A DNA stretch of 64,000 nucleotides, taken from the NCBI GenBank assembly GCA_021648265.1, contig JAKITD010000002.1:58208-122207 (forward strand). Direction: 5' to 3'. This stretch comes from Flavobacteriaceae bacterium. GTDB taxonomy: Bacteria > Bacteroidota > Bacteroidia > Flavobacteriales > Flavobacteriaceae. Under the pieces are notes generated by a model, which did no database searches, had not been told where the DNA came from, and saw only the letters and a list, made by a program, of their open reading frames with translations. Of this stretch, positions 27,659 to 36,519 are shown piece by piece. Both the position numbers and the translations under genes were made by a program. The first letter of the stretch is position 1; every line of letters begins with the position of its first letter.

Positions 27659-27885
27659 TTAGTTTTTTACTGGTATTATAGTATTTGATTTATTGTTGTC
27701 AAATTTTGTATTCATATTTTCTTTTGACTCGATGTTACTTGGTGCATCAGGAAATCGTAAATCTGCATAAATAATTTTTTCTTCAGATTCTCTAGTTCCT
27801 TCATTTGTTCAATTAACTACAATATGCCATGAAAATGAAATATTAGCGTTTCCGTTTTCTGGTTTTTTCACTATAAAATAAAAAA
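27659..27885 (-). pseudogene. 3' fragment of a paralogue of the secreted repeat protein
   Basis: On the minus strand, from about 27885 down to a stop at 27659-27661, the sequence encodes FIVKKPENGNANISFSWHIV, an in-frame TGA (27809-27811), then a stretch ending IIYADLRFPDAPSN and a short hydrophilic tail. This is the same block as the C-terminal end of the 696-residue protein next door (FSWHIVAN, YADLRFPDAP). Only about 75 codons remain; the 5' part is gone and the TGA replaces an Arg/other codon of the paralogue. A decayed tandem copy. Confidence 0.85.
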
Positions 27886-27927
27886 TAATTAATAGATAAT
27901 ATTTTTTATTTTTCTATATAGCATCAA

Positions 27928-28881
27928 ATGTTTTTCTATTTTGCAAAAAAAATTAAAGCCTTGTTTATAAAACATAAAATAATAAAAAATCAACAAATAC
28001 CCTTGGAGTTGTTTTCTCAATCAAATTATAGCGTATATATAAAACGAGAAGATTTATTACATCCCGAGGTTTCTGGGAATAAATTCAGAAAATTAAAATA
28101 TAATTTGTTGGAAGCAAAAAAGTTAGGCTTTGATAAGGTTTTAACTTTTGGTGGAGCTTATTCTAATCATATTTCCGCAACAGCCGCTGCAGGAAAAGAA
28201 TTAAGTATAAAGACAATTGGTATAATAAGAGGAGAAGAACTGTCTAGTAAAATTGCTGAAAACCCGACCTTATCTTTTGCTGAAAAATGCGGTATGGAGC
28301 TTTATTTTATTTCACGATCGGATTATAGAAAAAAGACTGAACCAGAATTTATTACTGAATTAAAAGAAAAATACGGTTCGTTTTACCTTGTTCCAGAAGG
28401 AGGAACCAACAAATTAGCAGTTAAAGGTTGCAAAGAAATTTTAACTAAAAGCGATGTTACATACGATTACATTTGCACGGCAGTAGGGACAGGAGGAACA
28501 ATCGCAGGGCTTGTTGAAGCTTCAAAACCCCATCAAACAATTATTGGGTTTTCTGCATTAAAAGGAGTGTTTCAGAAATCTGAGATTGAAAAATATACCT
28601 CAAAAAAAAATTACCAACTAATTGATGACTATTGTTTTGGAGGCTATGCTAAAATAGATGAGGAATTAATTCGTTTTATAAATGAATTCAAGGAAAACAC
28701 TGGGATTCCTATAGATCCAGTTTATACAGGAAAAATGATGTTTGGCATTATGGATTTAATTGAAAAGAATTATTTCAAAGAAAATAGCAGTATTTTAGCT
28801 ATTCATACTGGGGGGCTTCAAGGAATATCGGGAATGAATCAATTATTAAAAAAGAAAAATTTACCTCAAATAAAATTATAA
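27928..28881 (+). CDS. ACC deaminase/D-cysteine desulfhydrase-like PLP enzyme
   Basis: 317-residue cytosolic enzyme of the tryptophan synthase beta (fold type II) family. [12 protein letters not shown] carries the PLP-binding lysine, followed by GGAYSNHI and a glycine-rich phosphate-binding loop [11 protein letters not shown]. Members break down 1-aminocyclopropane-1-carboxylate or D-cysteine; in Bacteroidota D-cysteine desulfhydration (pyruvate, sulfide, ammonia) is more likely, but the sequence does not settle it. Its stop is one base from the ATG of the next gene, so the two are co-transcribed. Confidence 0.88.
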   Translation: MFFYFAKKIKALFIKHKIIKNQQIPLELFSQSNYSVYIKREDLLHPEVSGNKFRKLKYNLLEAKKLGFDKVLTFGGAYSNHISATAAAGKELSIKTIGIIRGEELSSKIAENPTLSFAEKCGMELYFISRSDYRKKTEPEFITELKEKYGSFYLVPEGGTNKLAVKGCKEILTKSDVTYDYICTAVGTGGTIAGLVEASKPHQTIIGFSALKGVFQKSEIEKYTSKKNYQLIDDYCFGGYAKIDEELIRFINEFKENTGIPIDPVYTGKMMFGIMDLIEKNYFKENSSILAIHTGGLQGISGMNQLLKKKNLPQIKL

Positions 28882-28882
28882 C

Positions 28883-29740
28883 ATGCTCCGAAAAATAATA
28901 ACATTACTTTTTATATCTGTACTTTTATTAGGAAGTTGTAAATCTAAAAAGAAAGTAGTGACAACTTCAAAAAAACATTCTCCTAATAAAGAAAGGGTTG
29001 TTCGTAATCAACCAAAAGACCAACCTAAAGAGAGTAAAAAGGAAAAAGGAAATTCTGCAAAAGTAAAGTCGATACCAAAAAACGCATCTTATACAGAAGT
29101 TGTCTCTATATACATAGATAATTATAATGCTATTGCTAAAGAAGGAATGGTACAACACGGTATTCCTGCGAGTATTACCTTAGCGCAAGGAATTTTAGAA
29201 AGTGGTGCAGGTAGAGGCAAGTTAAGCTCAAAGTCTAACAATCATTTTGGAATTAAATGCCATAAAGAATGGACAGGCGAACGTGTATATCACGACGATG
29301 ATGAGTTGCAAGAATGCTTTAGAAAATATGAAAACCCTATGCATTCGTTTAGGGATCATTCTGATTTTTTAACAAGCAGAAGCAGGTATAGTGGCTTGTT
29401 TGAATTGAAAATACACGATTATAAATCCTGGGCAAAAGGCTTACGGAAAGCAGGTTATGCAACCGACCCAAAATATCCTCAAAAACTAATTTCAATTATT
29501 GAAAAATATGAACTTTATAAATATGATGATGCCGTTTTAGGAAAAAAATCTAAAAGAGCAAAAAAGAAAAACGACTCAAAGTCTGAAGTGAAGTCTTATA
29601 CTGTTGAAAAAGGAGATACGCTCTATAGTATTTCTAGACGGTTTGGTATTTCTGTAGATGCTTTAAAAAAATATAATGGATTAAATTCTAATGCTATAAG
29701 TATTGGACAGAAATTGTATCTACATTTACTAAAGGATTAA
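28883..29740 (+). CDS. Glucosaminidase-LysM lipoprotein
   Basis: 285 residues. Lipobox LLLGSC (Cys about residue 19), a basic linker, then a glucosaminidase (LYZ2/FlgJ-type) domain at about residues 70-205 with [17 protein letters not shown] (the catalytic Glu region) and [10 protein letters not shown], and a C-terminal LysM peptidoglycan-binding domain (about 235-282, [16 protein letters not shown]). It should cleave peptidoglycan glycan strands from the envelope side. It follows the PLP enzyme by one base and is closed by a strong terminator. Confidence 0.93.
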   Translation: MLRKIITLLFISVLLLGSCKSKKKVVTTSKKHSPNKERVVRNQPKDQPKESKKEKGNSAKVKSIPKNASYTEVVSIYIDNYNAIAKEGMVQHGIPASITLAQGILESGAGRGKLSSKSNNHFGIKCHKEWTGERVYHDDDELQECFRKYENPMHSFRDHSDFLTSRSRYSGLFELKIHDYKSWAKGLRKAGYATDPKYPQKLISIIEKYELYKYDDAVLGKKSKRAKKKNDSKSEVKSYTVEKGDTLYSISRRFGISVDALKKYNGLNSNAISIGQKLYLHLLKD

Positions 29741-29745
29741 AACAA

Positions 29746-29783
29746 AAAAAATCCATTTTCAAATTTTTGAAAATGGATTTTTT
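29746..29783. terminator. Bidirectional terminator
   Basis: A 17-bp stem (AAAAAATCCATTTTCAA at 29746-29762 with its complement at 29767-29783), a 4-base loop and T runs on both strands, between two convergent genes. Confidence 0.9.
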
Positions 29784-29802
29784 AAAAATATATTAAATAA
29801 AC

Positions 29803-30153
29803 TTATTTTTTTAGTGAACCTTCCCACTTTTTAAATTGTTCTGGTTTTAATATTTTTTTCATTTCAGCATAAAAAACAGCATCAGTATTTTTATTATCTG
29901 AACTTACTTGAGTGCTTTTTGCTCCATTAGCCTCTACAGATTTTCTGTAACTAACTTCTCTTGTTACTAAGGCTCTATAAATAGTTCTTCCTTGTTCTCC
30001 AGATAAATTTAATTGATTTGTTAACTCAAGCAATTGTGTTTTTGCTGCAACCTCTGGTCTGTCTTGGTTTTGCGATAAACTTTGAGCAGATACACTTTGT
30101 GTTCCAAGCATCATTACAAATGCGAATGCGATTATTGATAATAGGTTTTTCAT
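29803..30153 (-). CDS. Small periplasmic helical protein of unknown function
   Basis: 116 residues with a signal peptide ending near SVSAQ (residue 24). The mature part is helical with LTNQLNLSGEQGRTIYRAL and a KILKPEQFKKWE end, which recalls the LTxxQ pattern of Spy/CpxP-type periplasmic chaperones, but I cannot make a firm family assignment. Single gene closed by the bidirectional terminator at 29746. Confidence 0.78.
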   Translation of the reverse strand: MKNLLSIIAFAFVMMLGTQSVSAQSLSQNQDRPEVAAKTQLLELTNQLNLSGEQGRTIYRALVTREVSYRKSVEANGAKSTQVSSDNKNTDAVFYAEMKKILKPEQFKKWEGSLKK

Positions 30154-30230
30154 TTTTATTTTATTTAGGTTACTAATTTACTAATTTTACTTTTTACAAT
30201 CCAATTATTAAGCCAAAAAAGAAATAATTT

Positions 30231-31505
30231 TTATTCCTCGATTGCTTGTAGGTATTCCAATAACATTTCAACTCCTTCAGAATGCACTATTGTTCTTCCA
30301 ATTTTCGGCATCATATAACCTGCTGTATTACTTTGAATTCGGTCTTCATGACCTCTTCTTGAATAAATTCCAGTGTCGTCAAATGATATTTCTAATCTGA
30401 AATCTAATAAAAATCCAGTTGGAGTATATCCTCCTGGTTGGTGACAATGCGCACAGTTAATATCTATATAGGCTCTTCCTTGTTCTAAAATATCGAAATT
30501 ATCATCTTCCCAATCAGGTAATATGCTAATACCTGAAGGGTTTGAAACGCCTTCAAGCAACCCCTTATTAATAAAATATTGTAATTGATTGATGTTAACT
30601 GTTCCGTTATTAGGATTGAAATTCATATTTCGTAATTTTGGTCCTATTGGAATTATAATGTCATAAATATTATGACAGGTTATGCAATCTACATTTGAAG
30701 GTATTTCATAATCTATATTTTGTGTAATTCCTTCAGTATTTAAATATGTAACTAAAACAATGCTTCCATCATCGGTATATGTTGCTTCGGTCATATCATT
30801 ATTCCACTTATAGTTGCCAATTTTCCAAGTACCTTCGGTTTTAATTAATACACGAGTTTCAATAATAATTTTATTTGAAGCCGTATTGTTTTCGTCCTCA
30901 TAATAATAATATGTTTTTGAAATTAGGGTGTTATCAGGAAAATTTGGTAATAAATCGCTATTGTCATATTGCATTGCTGCTCCTTCAGGCAAACGTAATA
31001 AACGTTGTTTGTGTGCGTAATCTGTAAAAAGATGACTGTTTATATCGTACAGATAAACATCTTCATCAGGAGTTAGATTGTTTAGGTCTCCTGTGTAAAT
31101 TCCCATATTAGATAATTTGATTTCGAAAACAAGAGGTGATTCCAAAACAATTGTTTCTACTAATAATTTATTACTTTGATTTGATTCGTTTCCATTTGCA
31201 TCAAAGGCAGAAACATTTATGCTATAAGAATTTCCAGAAACAAGATCATTAATAGTCGTTGTTGTTTCATTAATGGTCTGAATTTTATTTCCGTCTAAAT
31301 AAACAAAATATCCTGTAACTTCTACATTATCTGAAGATGAATCTCAAATAATCTGAATAGAAGTTTCGGTTATATTAGTTGTTGTTAGATTAAAAGGCAC
31401 AGAAGGATCTTCTGTGTCGCTGTCTGTATAACCATCGTTATCACTACCACAAGCAACAATTATTGAAGATAAAATAACAAAACTGGATAGTAAATACTTT
31501 TTCAT
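30231..31505 (-). pseudogene. Lipoprotein with Fn3 and cytochrome-c-like domains, interrupted by one in-frame TGA
   Basis: From the ATG at 31505 to the stop at 30231 there are 425 codons in one frame, with a single TGA at 31344-31346 (codon 54). Before it: a lipoprotein signal (lipobox IVAC, Cys at 19), an acidic linker and PSVPFNLTTTNITETSIQII; after it DSSSDNVEVTGYFVYLDG, clearly one fibronectin III domain in which the TGA replaces the usual Trp (TGG). The rest (from about residue 110) is a heme-binding-type domain with two CxxCH motifs, CITCH and CAHCH. An inner ATG at 31145 could give a 304-residue product without signal peptide. A one-base TGG-to-TGA change, or a sequencing error, accounts for it. 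Confidence 0.85.
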
Positions 31506-31872
31506 TGGGGTAAAAAATTTCGCCTAAAATACAAATTTGATTTAACTATGAAAGTTGTATTTGCTATTTGAACTTAGGGTTTTAAACAATCTCCACGAAC
31601 AAACTATCTTCGGTTTTGTTTGCTTTGGCAACACCGTGTTTGCTTTAATCTTTAATGGTTTTGTTCCATTTTTTATAGATAATCCGATTGTGTTTTAAGT
31701 TCATTGTAATCTAAAAGTGAACTGTATTGCTTCGGGTTTTATTTAAGGAAAGAATGAATATTCCCTTAACTCTTATTATTACTGGGTTAATGATGTGTGT
31801 TTGAAGTGCTCTGGCCAATTGGCAATCAAGATTAGTGATGCATCTGCTACCATCTCGATTTTGTAATTAGTT
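31506..31872. other. Gene-free stretch holding a lysS 3' remnant
   Basis: No intact gene. Bases 31582-31715 are the degenerate copy of the lysS end listed separately. The remainder, 31716-31872, has no recognisable feature and runs to the stop of hipA at 31873. Confidence 0.7.
31582..31715 (-). pseudogene. Degenerate duplicate of the lysS 3' end
   Basis: On the minus strand it reads NELKTQSGLSI, then after a one-base deletion KKWNKTIKD, TAA, SKHGVAKANKTED and SLFVEIV with a stop at 31582-31584. The end of the intact LysS (33793-33930) reads NELKSKTGLSN, KKWDKTIKGLT, KHGVAKVNKTDN, GLFVEVV. The match covers roughly the last 45 codons of lysS, with scattered base differences, one frameshift and one internal stop. 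It lies on the far side of the hipBA genes from lysS. Confidence 0.9.
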
Positions 31873-33168
31873 TTATAATCTTAATTCTAAGTTATTATAA
31901 ATTTTTTGAATCTTTTCATTTTTTAAACCATACTCTTTTGCAAGCTTAGGCCATTTTGAAATAGATTCTATAACTTCATCTATAATGTTGTTTGCTTTTT
32001 TTATATTAATATCGTCCGCGATTTTTACTAGATCATCTCTTCTAATATTCTCTCGCTTACCGTTAACAGACATTTGATGTTTGTTTGTGTTTCTCCCTTT
32101 TTCGGGATTGTAACTATAAGTTACATCATAGGCAGGCGATAATTTCCAAACCCCATTTTCTGGAAGAATAAATGAAGTGTTTTTAGTATGATCATCTTGG
32201 TTTTTAGCTACGATATTAAAAACAAGTCTTCTATACATTTGTTCCATTTCATCATTGCCTAATTTTAATTTTCTCATAACTTGAAATAATTGCTCGTATG
32301 ATGTTGATCCAATATTGTTAAAATCATAATGCGCTATTCCTGTTAGTGTTTGCATATGAATTTTTTTGCCATTTTCTCTATCAAATCTTTTAGTCATAAA
32401 ATGTGACCTAGAACCTTCTTTAAATAGTTTGCATTCCGTCATTGTGATTTTAGCCTCGATTGCCATTTTATAATATATATACTCAATAATTCCATAACCT
32501 TGTGGCTCGCCAAATATATCATCTTGTATTCCGTCAAATTTTAATATCCAGTAATCATAGTCTTCACTTACATTGCTTTGTCCCGATATTATTTTACCAT
32601 TTTTTTTGTTCATCGCAATTATTGCTTTAGGTCTCATTCCTCCTGCAGATGTTCCGACTTTAATTATTTGCTCTAATGCTTTTGTTTCACCTGCTTCAAA
32701 TGTGGTTTTTAAAGCTTCCTTTTGAGCAACTATTTTATTTGCTATAGCGACTAAATCTTCCAATTGTATTTCTTCGGTTGAAGATTCATCTACTATTAGC
32801 GCTTTTTGGAATTCTAATGCTCCCATGGCTCTTTTGCCAACATAGCATAATCTTTCAACTGGCGTAAAATCGTTTGGAGACCTACCGTTTTGGGCTAGCC
32901 AAATATCTATTAGCTTATTTCCAAATTTATCTGGTAATGAGTCTGCTAACATTCCTGGCATTTTTTTAAATGTTATTTCATTTAGGTGCGGAAATGAATA
33001 TATAGTATTGCCCCTTTGTAATTCTTTTAGAGGCATTATAATAGGTGCTAAGTCAATCCCAAGATTAACAAATTTTTTTTCAAATTCGAATATTGCTAAA
33101 CCACGACTGTTATCCCATATAACTGCACCGACGCTTTTACCCCATATTTCAACTTCTGCTTGTGCCAT
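31873..33168 (-). CDS. hipA: HipA-type serine/threonine kinase toxin
   Basis: 431 residues, close to E. coli HipA (440). The N-terminal HipA region has SVGAVIWDNSRGLAIFEFE, the ATP-loop block is TSAGGMRPKAII (about residue 176), the catalytic loop is NQDDHTKNTSF (about 320) and the metal-binding segment follows in LSPAYDVTYS. All catalytic residues look intact. HipA kinases inactivate targets by phosphorylation, in E. coli glutamyl-tRNA synthetase, and cause growth arrest and persistence. The gene follows hipB with a one-base gap, the toxin second, as in classic hipBA. The target here is unknown. Confidence 0.92.
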   Translation of the reverse strand: MAQAEVEIWGKSVGAVIWDNSRGLAIFEFEKKFVNLGIDLAPIIMPLKELQRGNTIYSFPHLNEITFKKMPGMLADSLPDKFGNKLIDIWLAQNGRSPNDFTPVERLCYVGKRAMGALEFQKALIVDESSTEEIQLEDLVAIANKIVAQKEALKTTFEAGETKALEQIIKVGTSAGGMRPKAIIAMNKKNGKIISGQSNVSEDYDYWILKFDGIQDDIFGEPQGYGIIEYIYYKMAIEAKITMTECKLFKEGSRSHFMTKRFDRENGKKIHMQTLTGIAHYDFNNIGSTSYEQLFQVMRKLKLGNDEMEQMYRRLVFNIVAKNQDDHTKNTSFILPENGVWKLSPAYDVTYSYNPEKGRNTNKHQMSVNGKRENIRRDDLVKIADDINIKKANNIIDEVIESISKWPKLAKEYGLKNEKIQKIYNNLELRL

Positions 33169-33169
33169 T

Positions 33170-33481
33170 TTACGTATTTTTCTTATTTGATGAAGCTCTA
33201 ATCCTTTTTCCCTTTTTTAATTTTATCAATTCGATTGGGCTAATTTCATCTTCTGGGAATAGAAATTCTAAGTTCTCAAGTAAGTGTAACATTCTAAGTA
33301 TTTCAATGAGCGATGCTAAGGTTGTACCTTTTCCTCTTTCAATTTTGCTTATTGAAACTCTGCTTATTCCGGTTTTATTGGCTAGCGCTAACTGAGTTAG
33401 ATTCCTCTTTAATCTGTTGTGTTTTATTTTTAATCCTATTTCTAACTCTATTCTATTATTTGTCATTGAATACCAATCCAT
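33170..33481 (-). CDS. hipB: HipB-type antitoxin/repressor
   Basis: 103 residues with a Cro/C1-type helix-turn-helix (about residues 30-58: LTQLALANKTGISRVSISKI) and a basic C-terminal tail. The ATG at 33481 would overlap the first operator-like repeat; the ATG at 33466 (MTNNRIELE) is a good alternative start. It should bind HipA and repress its own operon from the operators just upstream. The HTH core ERGKGTTLASL is standard for the family. Confidence 0.9.
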   Translation of the reverse strand: MDWYSMTNNRIELEIGLKIKHNRLKRNLTQLALANKTGISRVSISKIERGKGTTLASLIEILRMLHLLENLEFLFPEDEISPIELIKLKKGKRIRASSNKKNT

Positions 33482-33634
33482 AATGTATATATTTGGTTAC
33501 ATTAAATGCTTAAAATATAAACTAAGTAAACAATAGTTTACATTAGTGCAAATATATGAAAAAATATAATAATGTAAATAATAGTTTACACTAAGTATGT
33601 AATTTGCTTGTAATGTATATATTTATATACATTA
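33481..33634. promoter_or_regulatory. Operator-like inverted repeats upstream of hipB
   Basis: Four dyad sites share TAATGTA/TACATTA or GTAAAC/GTTTAC words: 33481-33504, 33526-33541 (GTAAACAATAGTTTAC), 33574-33589 (GTAAATAATAGTTTAC) and 33611-33634 (11 of 12 half-site positions paired). Spacings between centres are about 41, 48 and 41 bases. Several operators of this kind are known upstream of hipBA in E. coli, so autoregulation by HipB is the natural reading. The sites fit repression of the minus-strand operon. Confidence 0.75.
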
Positions 33635-33792
33635 GTTGAATAGCTAATAAGAAAGCAAAAAAGGAATCACATTTCTGCGACTCCTATTGTAATTTCTATG
33701 GATTCCCGTGTCAAGCACGGAATGATAAGGTATTAAGCCATTTTGACATTTCGGCTGCGCTCAGTGACCACGCTCAGAATCACAACGTGTAA
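33635..33792. repeat. Intergenic stretch with dispersed repeat beyond the lysS stop
   Basis: Bases 33701-33783 hold a dispersed repeat of the kind seen elsewhere, with a small CCGTG/CACGG hairpin (about 33706-33720) and a TTCGGCTGCGCTCAGTGACC block. No gene. A terminator for lysS might lie here, but none is clear. Confidence 0.5.
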
Positions 33793-35484
33793 TTAAACCA
33801 CCTCTACAAACAAACCATTATCGGTTTTATTCACTTTAGCGACACCATGTTTAGTTAAGCCTTTAATGGTTTTGTCCCATTTTTTATTGCTTAATCCTGT
33901 TTTTGATTTTAATTCGTTTAAATCTATAGGTGAATTTACTTTTAAGATATTAAAAACCACCTTTTCATCATCGCTCATTGCTACTTGCTTTACTTCAGGT
34001 TTCATTTGCGGGAAGAAAAGCACTTCTTGGATAGAAGCATTATTGGTTAAAAACATAATTAATCTGTCCATCCCAATTCCCATTCCTGAAGTTGGAGGCA
34101 TTCCGTATTCTAAAGCGCGTAAAAAATCTTGGTCTATAAATTCGGTTGCTTCATTATCACCACGTCCTGCTAATTTTACTTGATCTTCAAAACGTTCTCG
34201 TTGATCTATTGGGTCGTTTAACTCAGAATAAGCATTCGCTAATTCTTTTCCGCAGATAATTAACTCGAAACGTTCGGTAAGTTCTGGATTGGAACGGTGC
34301 TCTTTTGTTAAAGGACTCATTTCTTTTGGATAATCAGTAATGAAGGTAGGCTGAATGTAATTAGCTTCGCATTTTTCGCCAAAAATCTCATCGATTAATT
34401 TTCCTTTACCCATGGTTTCATCTACCTCAATTCCCATATTTTGAGCAGCTTCTCTTATTTCTTTTTCCGATTTACCTAAAATATCAAAACCAGTGAAATT
34501 TTCTATAGCTTCCGCCATAGTAACTCTAGCATAAGGAGCTTTAAAGTCTATTTCGTGTTCACCGAAAACTGTTTTTGAACTACCGTTTACTTCCGTAGCA
34601 CAAAATTCTAATAGTTGCTCTGTAAAATCCATCATCCAGTTGTAGTCTTTGTAAGCTACATAGATTTCCATCATCGTAAATTCTGGATTGTGGGTTCTGT
34701 CCATTCCTTCATTTCTGAAGGTTTTTGCAAATTCATATACTCCATCAAATCCACCAACAATTAGCTTTTTAAGGTATAATTCACAGGCAATTCTCATAAA
34801 CATAGGGATGTCTAACGAGTTGTGATGTGTTTTAAAAGGTCTTGCTGCTGCACCTCCAGGAATGGATTGCAAGATTGGGGTTTCTACTTCAAAATAACCG
34901 CGTTCGTTAAAGAAAGTACGCATTGCTGTAAACAATTTGGTACGTTTAATAAACACTTCTTTAACCTTTGGATTTACGACTAAATCTGCATAACGCTGAC
35001 GGTACCGCAATTCTGGATTATTAAATTCATCAAAGGTGTTTCCTTCGCTATCGGTTTTTGGTAATGGCAATGGTTTTAATGATTTTGAAAGTAGTTTAAA
35101 GCTTTTAACTTTTACTGTTTTTTCACCAACGTTTGTAGTAAATAATTCCCCTTCAATACCAATAAAATCACCAATATCTAGTAATTTTTTATATACTTCA
35201 TTATACTGCACTTTATCTTCACCAGGACAGATTTCATCCCGATTAAAATACACTTGTATTCTTCCTTCAGAATCCTGTAATTCAGCAAAAGAAGCCTTTC
35301 CTTGAATACGACGCGACATTAATCTTCCCGCGATTATCACCTTTTTTCCTTCTTCGAAGCGCTGTTTTATTTCCGTAGTCATCGTGTTTACTGGAAATAA
35401 TTCAGCAGGATATGGGTTAATATCTAAGGCTCTTAGTTGTATGAGCTTTTCTCTTCGTACTAATTCGGGTTCGGATAATTGCAT
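33793..35484 (-). CDS. lysS: Lysyl-tRNA synthetase, class II
   Basis: 563 residues. An N-terminal OB-fold anticodon-binding domain (about 55-150), a class II catalytic core with motif 2 (FRNEGMDRTHNPEFTMMEIY) and motif 3 (PPTSGMGIGMDRLIMFL), and a roughly 60-residue C-terminal extension typical of the Bacteroidota enzyme (NELKSKTGLSN...). It charges tRNA-Lys with lysine. The last 45 codons exist a second time as a broken copy on the other side of hipBA. Confidence 0.96.
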   Translation of the reverse strand: MQLSEPELVRREKLIQLRALDINPYPAELFPVNTMTTEIKQRFEEGKKVIIAGRLMSRRIQGKASFAELQDSEGRIQVYFNRDEICPGEDKVQYNEVYKKLLDIGDFIGIEGELFTTNVGEKTVKVKSFKLLSKSLKPLPLPKTDSEGNTFDEFNNPELRYRQRYADLVVNPKVKEVFIKRTKLFTAMRTFFNERGYFEVETPILQSIPGGAAARPFKTHHNSLDIPMFMRIACELYLKKLIVGGFDGVYEFAKTFRNEGMDRTHNPEFTMMEIYVAYKDYNWMMDFTEQLLEFCATEVNGSSKTVFGEHEIDFKAPYARVTMAEAIENFTGFDILGKSEKEIREAAQNMGIEVDETMGKGKLIDEIFGEKCEANYIQPTFITDYPKEMSPLTKEHRSNPELTERFELIICGKELANAYSELNDPIDQRERFEDQVKLAGRGDNEATEFIDQDFLRALEYGMPPTSGMGIGMDRLIMFLTNNASIQEVLFFPQMKPEVKQVAMSDDEKVVFNILKVNSPIDLNELKSKTGLSNKKWDKTIKGLTKHGVAKVNKTDNGLFVEVV

Positions 35485-35613
35485 AATAAAGTGTAAAAAT
35501 AAGCCGCAAAGATACTGACAAACTATGGCTTAACCAATACTTATAACATAGTTGTAACAAATGAAATAGAAAGGGTACTTATAGGCAAATATTAATTTGT
35601 AACTTTGCGTTTT

Positions 35614-35769
35614 ATGAGTATTTGGAGAGTAATTTTGTCAATCATTTTTCCACCTTTAGCAGTATTGGATAAAGGTTGTGGATCTGTGATTATTGTGTTT
35701 ATTTTAACTTTATGCGGCTGGATTCCTGGTGTTATTGCTGCTCTAATTATTATTAATAATCCTAAATAA
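35614..35769 (+). CDS. YqaE/Pmp3-family small membrane protein
   Basis: 51 residues: MSIWRVILSIIFPPLAVLDK, a short CGS turn, then a second hydrophobic helix ending LCGWIPGVIAALIIINN. This is the two-helix UPF0057/Pmp3 pattern, linked to membrane potential and stress tolerance. The start ATG at 35614 follows TAACTTTG (35600-35607), a match to the Bacteroidota -7 element, so the transcript may be nearly leaderless. The gene is followed six bases later by the next start. Confidence 0.9.
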   Translation: MSIWRVILSIIFPPLAVLDKGCGSVIIVFILTLCGWIPGVIAALIIINNPK

Positions 35770-35775
35770 ACAATT

Positions 35776-36516
35776 ATGTTACGTAAAATTATTACATTAT
35801 TAGTTCTATCGATAACCCTTGTTAGTTGCCAGTTTACTGAAACTATGACCTTAAACGAAGATGGTTCTGGACGAATGACCATCAGTATGGATTTAAGTGA
35901 AATGATGGGAATGATGGGTGAAATGGGAAAAGATTCTACCATGGTTAAAACCGATACAATCATATCGTTTAAAGAAATATTTGAAGAAAAAAAAGATAGT
36001 ATTTCAAAGTTGTCTGCCGAAGAAAAAGAAAAATTAAAGGCTTTAGAAAATTACAGTGTTCATATGAATATGGATCCTGAAACAAATAAAATGATTGTAG
36101 ATATATTCAGTGACTTTAAAGATGTTTCTGAATCAAATGATTTAATGAAGGCCTTTGAAGAAATGGATGATGTGATGCCAAATATGGGAGCAGATGATAA
36201 AAAGCAAGATGAAGAAGCAGATGATAATAATGTTGCTGTGAGATATTCTTTCAAAAAAGGAGTATTTAAAAGAGATGCCTATATTGTAGATGTGGAGAAA
36301 CACAAAACACAAGTAGATAGTATGGCTTCCATAGAATCGTTTATGGGTGCGATGACTTATAAAATTAAATATACATTTCCTCGTAAAATTAAAAGTGCTT
36401 CCGTGGAAGATGCATTGTATTCTGCCGATGGAAAAACAATTGAGTTTGAACGTTCTTTTGTAGATTATATTAAAAATCCAGATGTATTGGATTTGGAAGT
36501 TGAATTGGAGAAATAA
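35776..36516 (+). CDS. Lipoprotein of unknown function
   Basis: 246 residues with lipobox LVSC (Cys about residue 18). The mature part is beta-strand-like at the start (FTETMTLNEDGSGRMTISMDL), with a methionine-rich stretch (about 40-50), an acidic linker (about 135-150) and a C-terminal block YKIKYTFPRKIKSAS with a short acidic end. It recalls LppM-type domains, where TLNEDGSG-like openings occur, but I cannot assign it. Follows the Pmp3-type gene by six bases and lipB follows three bases later, so the three are likely one operon. Confidence 0.82.
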   Translation: MLRKIITLLVLSITLVSCQFTETMTLNEDGSGRMTISMDLSEMMGMMGEMGKDSTMVKTDTIISFKEIFEEKKDSISKLSAEEKEKLKALENYSVHMNMDPETNKMIVDIFSDFKDVSESNDLMKAFEEMDDVMPNMGADDKKQDEEADDNNVAVRYSFKKGVFKRDAYIVDVEKHKTQVDSMASIESFMGAMTYKIKYTFPRKIKSASVEDALYSADGKTIEFERSFVDYIKNPDVLDLEVELEK

Positions 36517-36519
36517 TCA

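Noticed and set aside
31344..31346. Selenocysteine or recoded UGA in the Fn3/cytochrome gene
   Set aside because: The site corresponds to a Trp position in Fn3 domains, no SECIS-like element was noticed, and the other genes end normally at TGA or TAA.
31873..33481. Complete integrative element carrying hipBA
   Set aside because: No integrase, transposase or clean direct repeat bounds the operon; only the lysS remnant marks one side.
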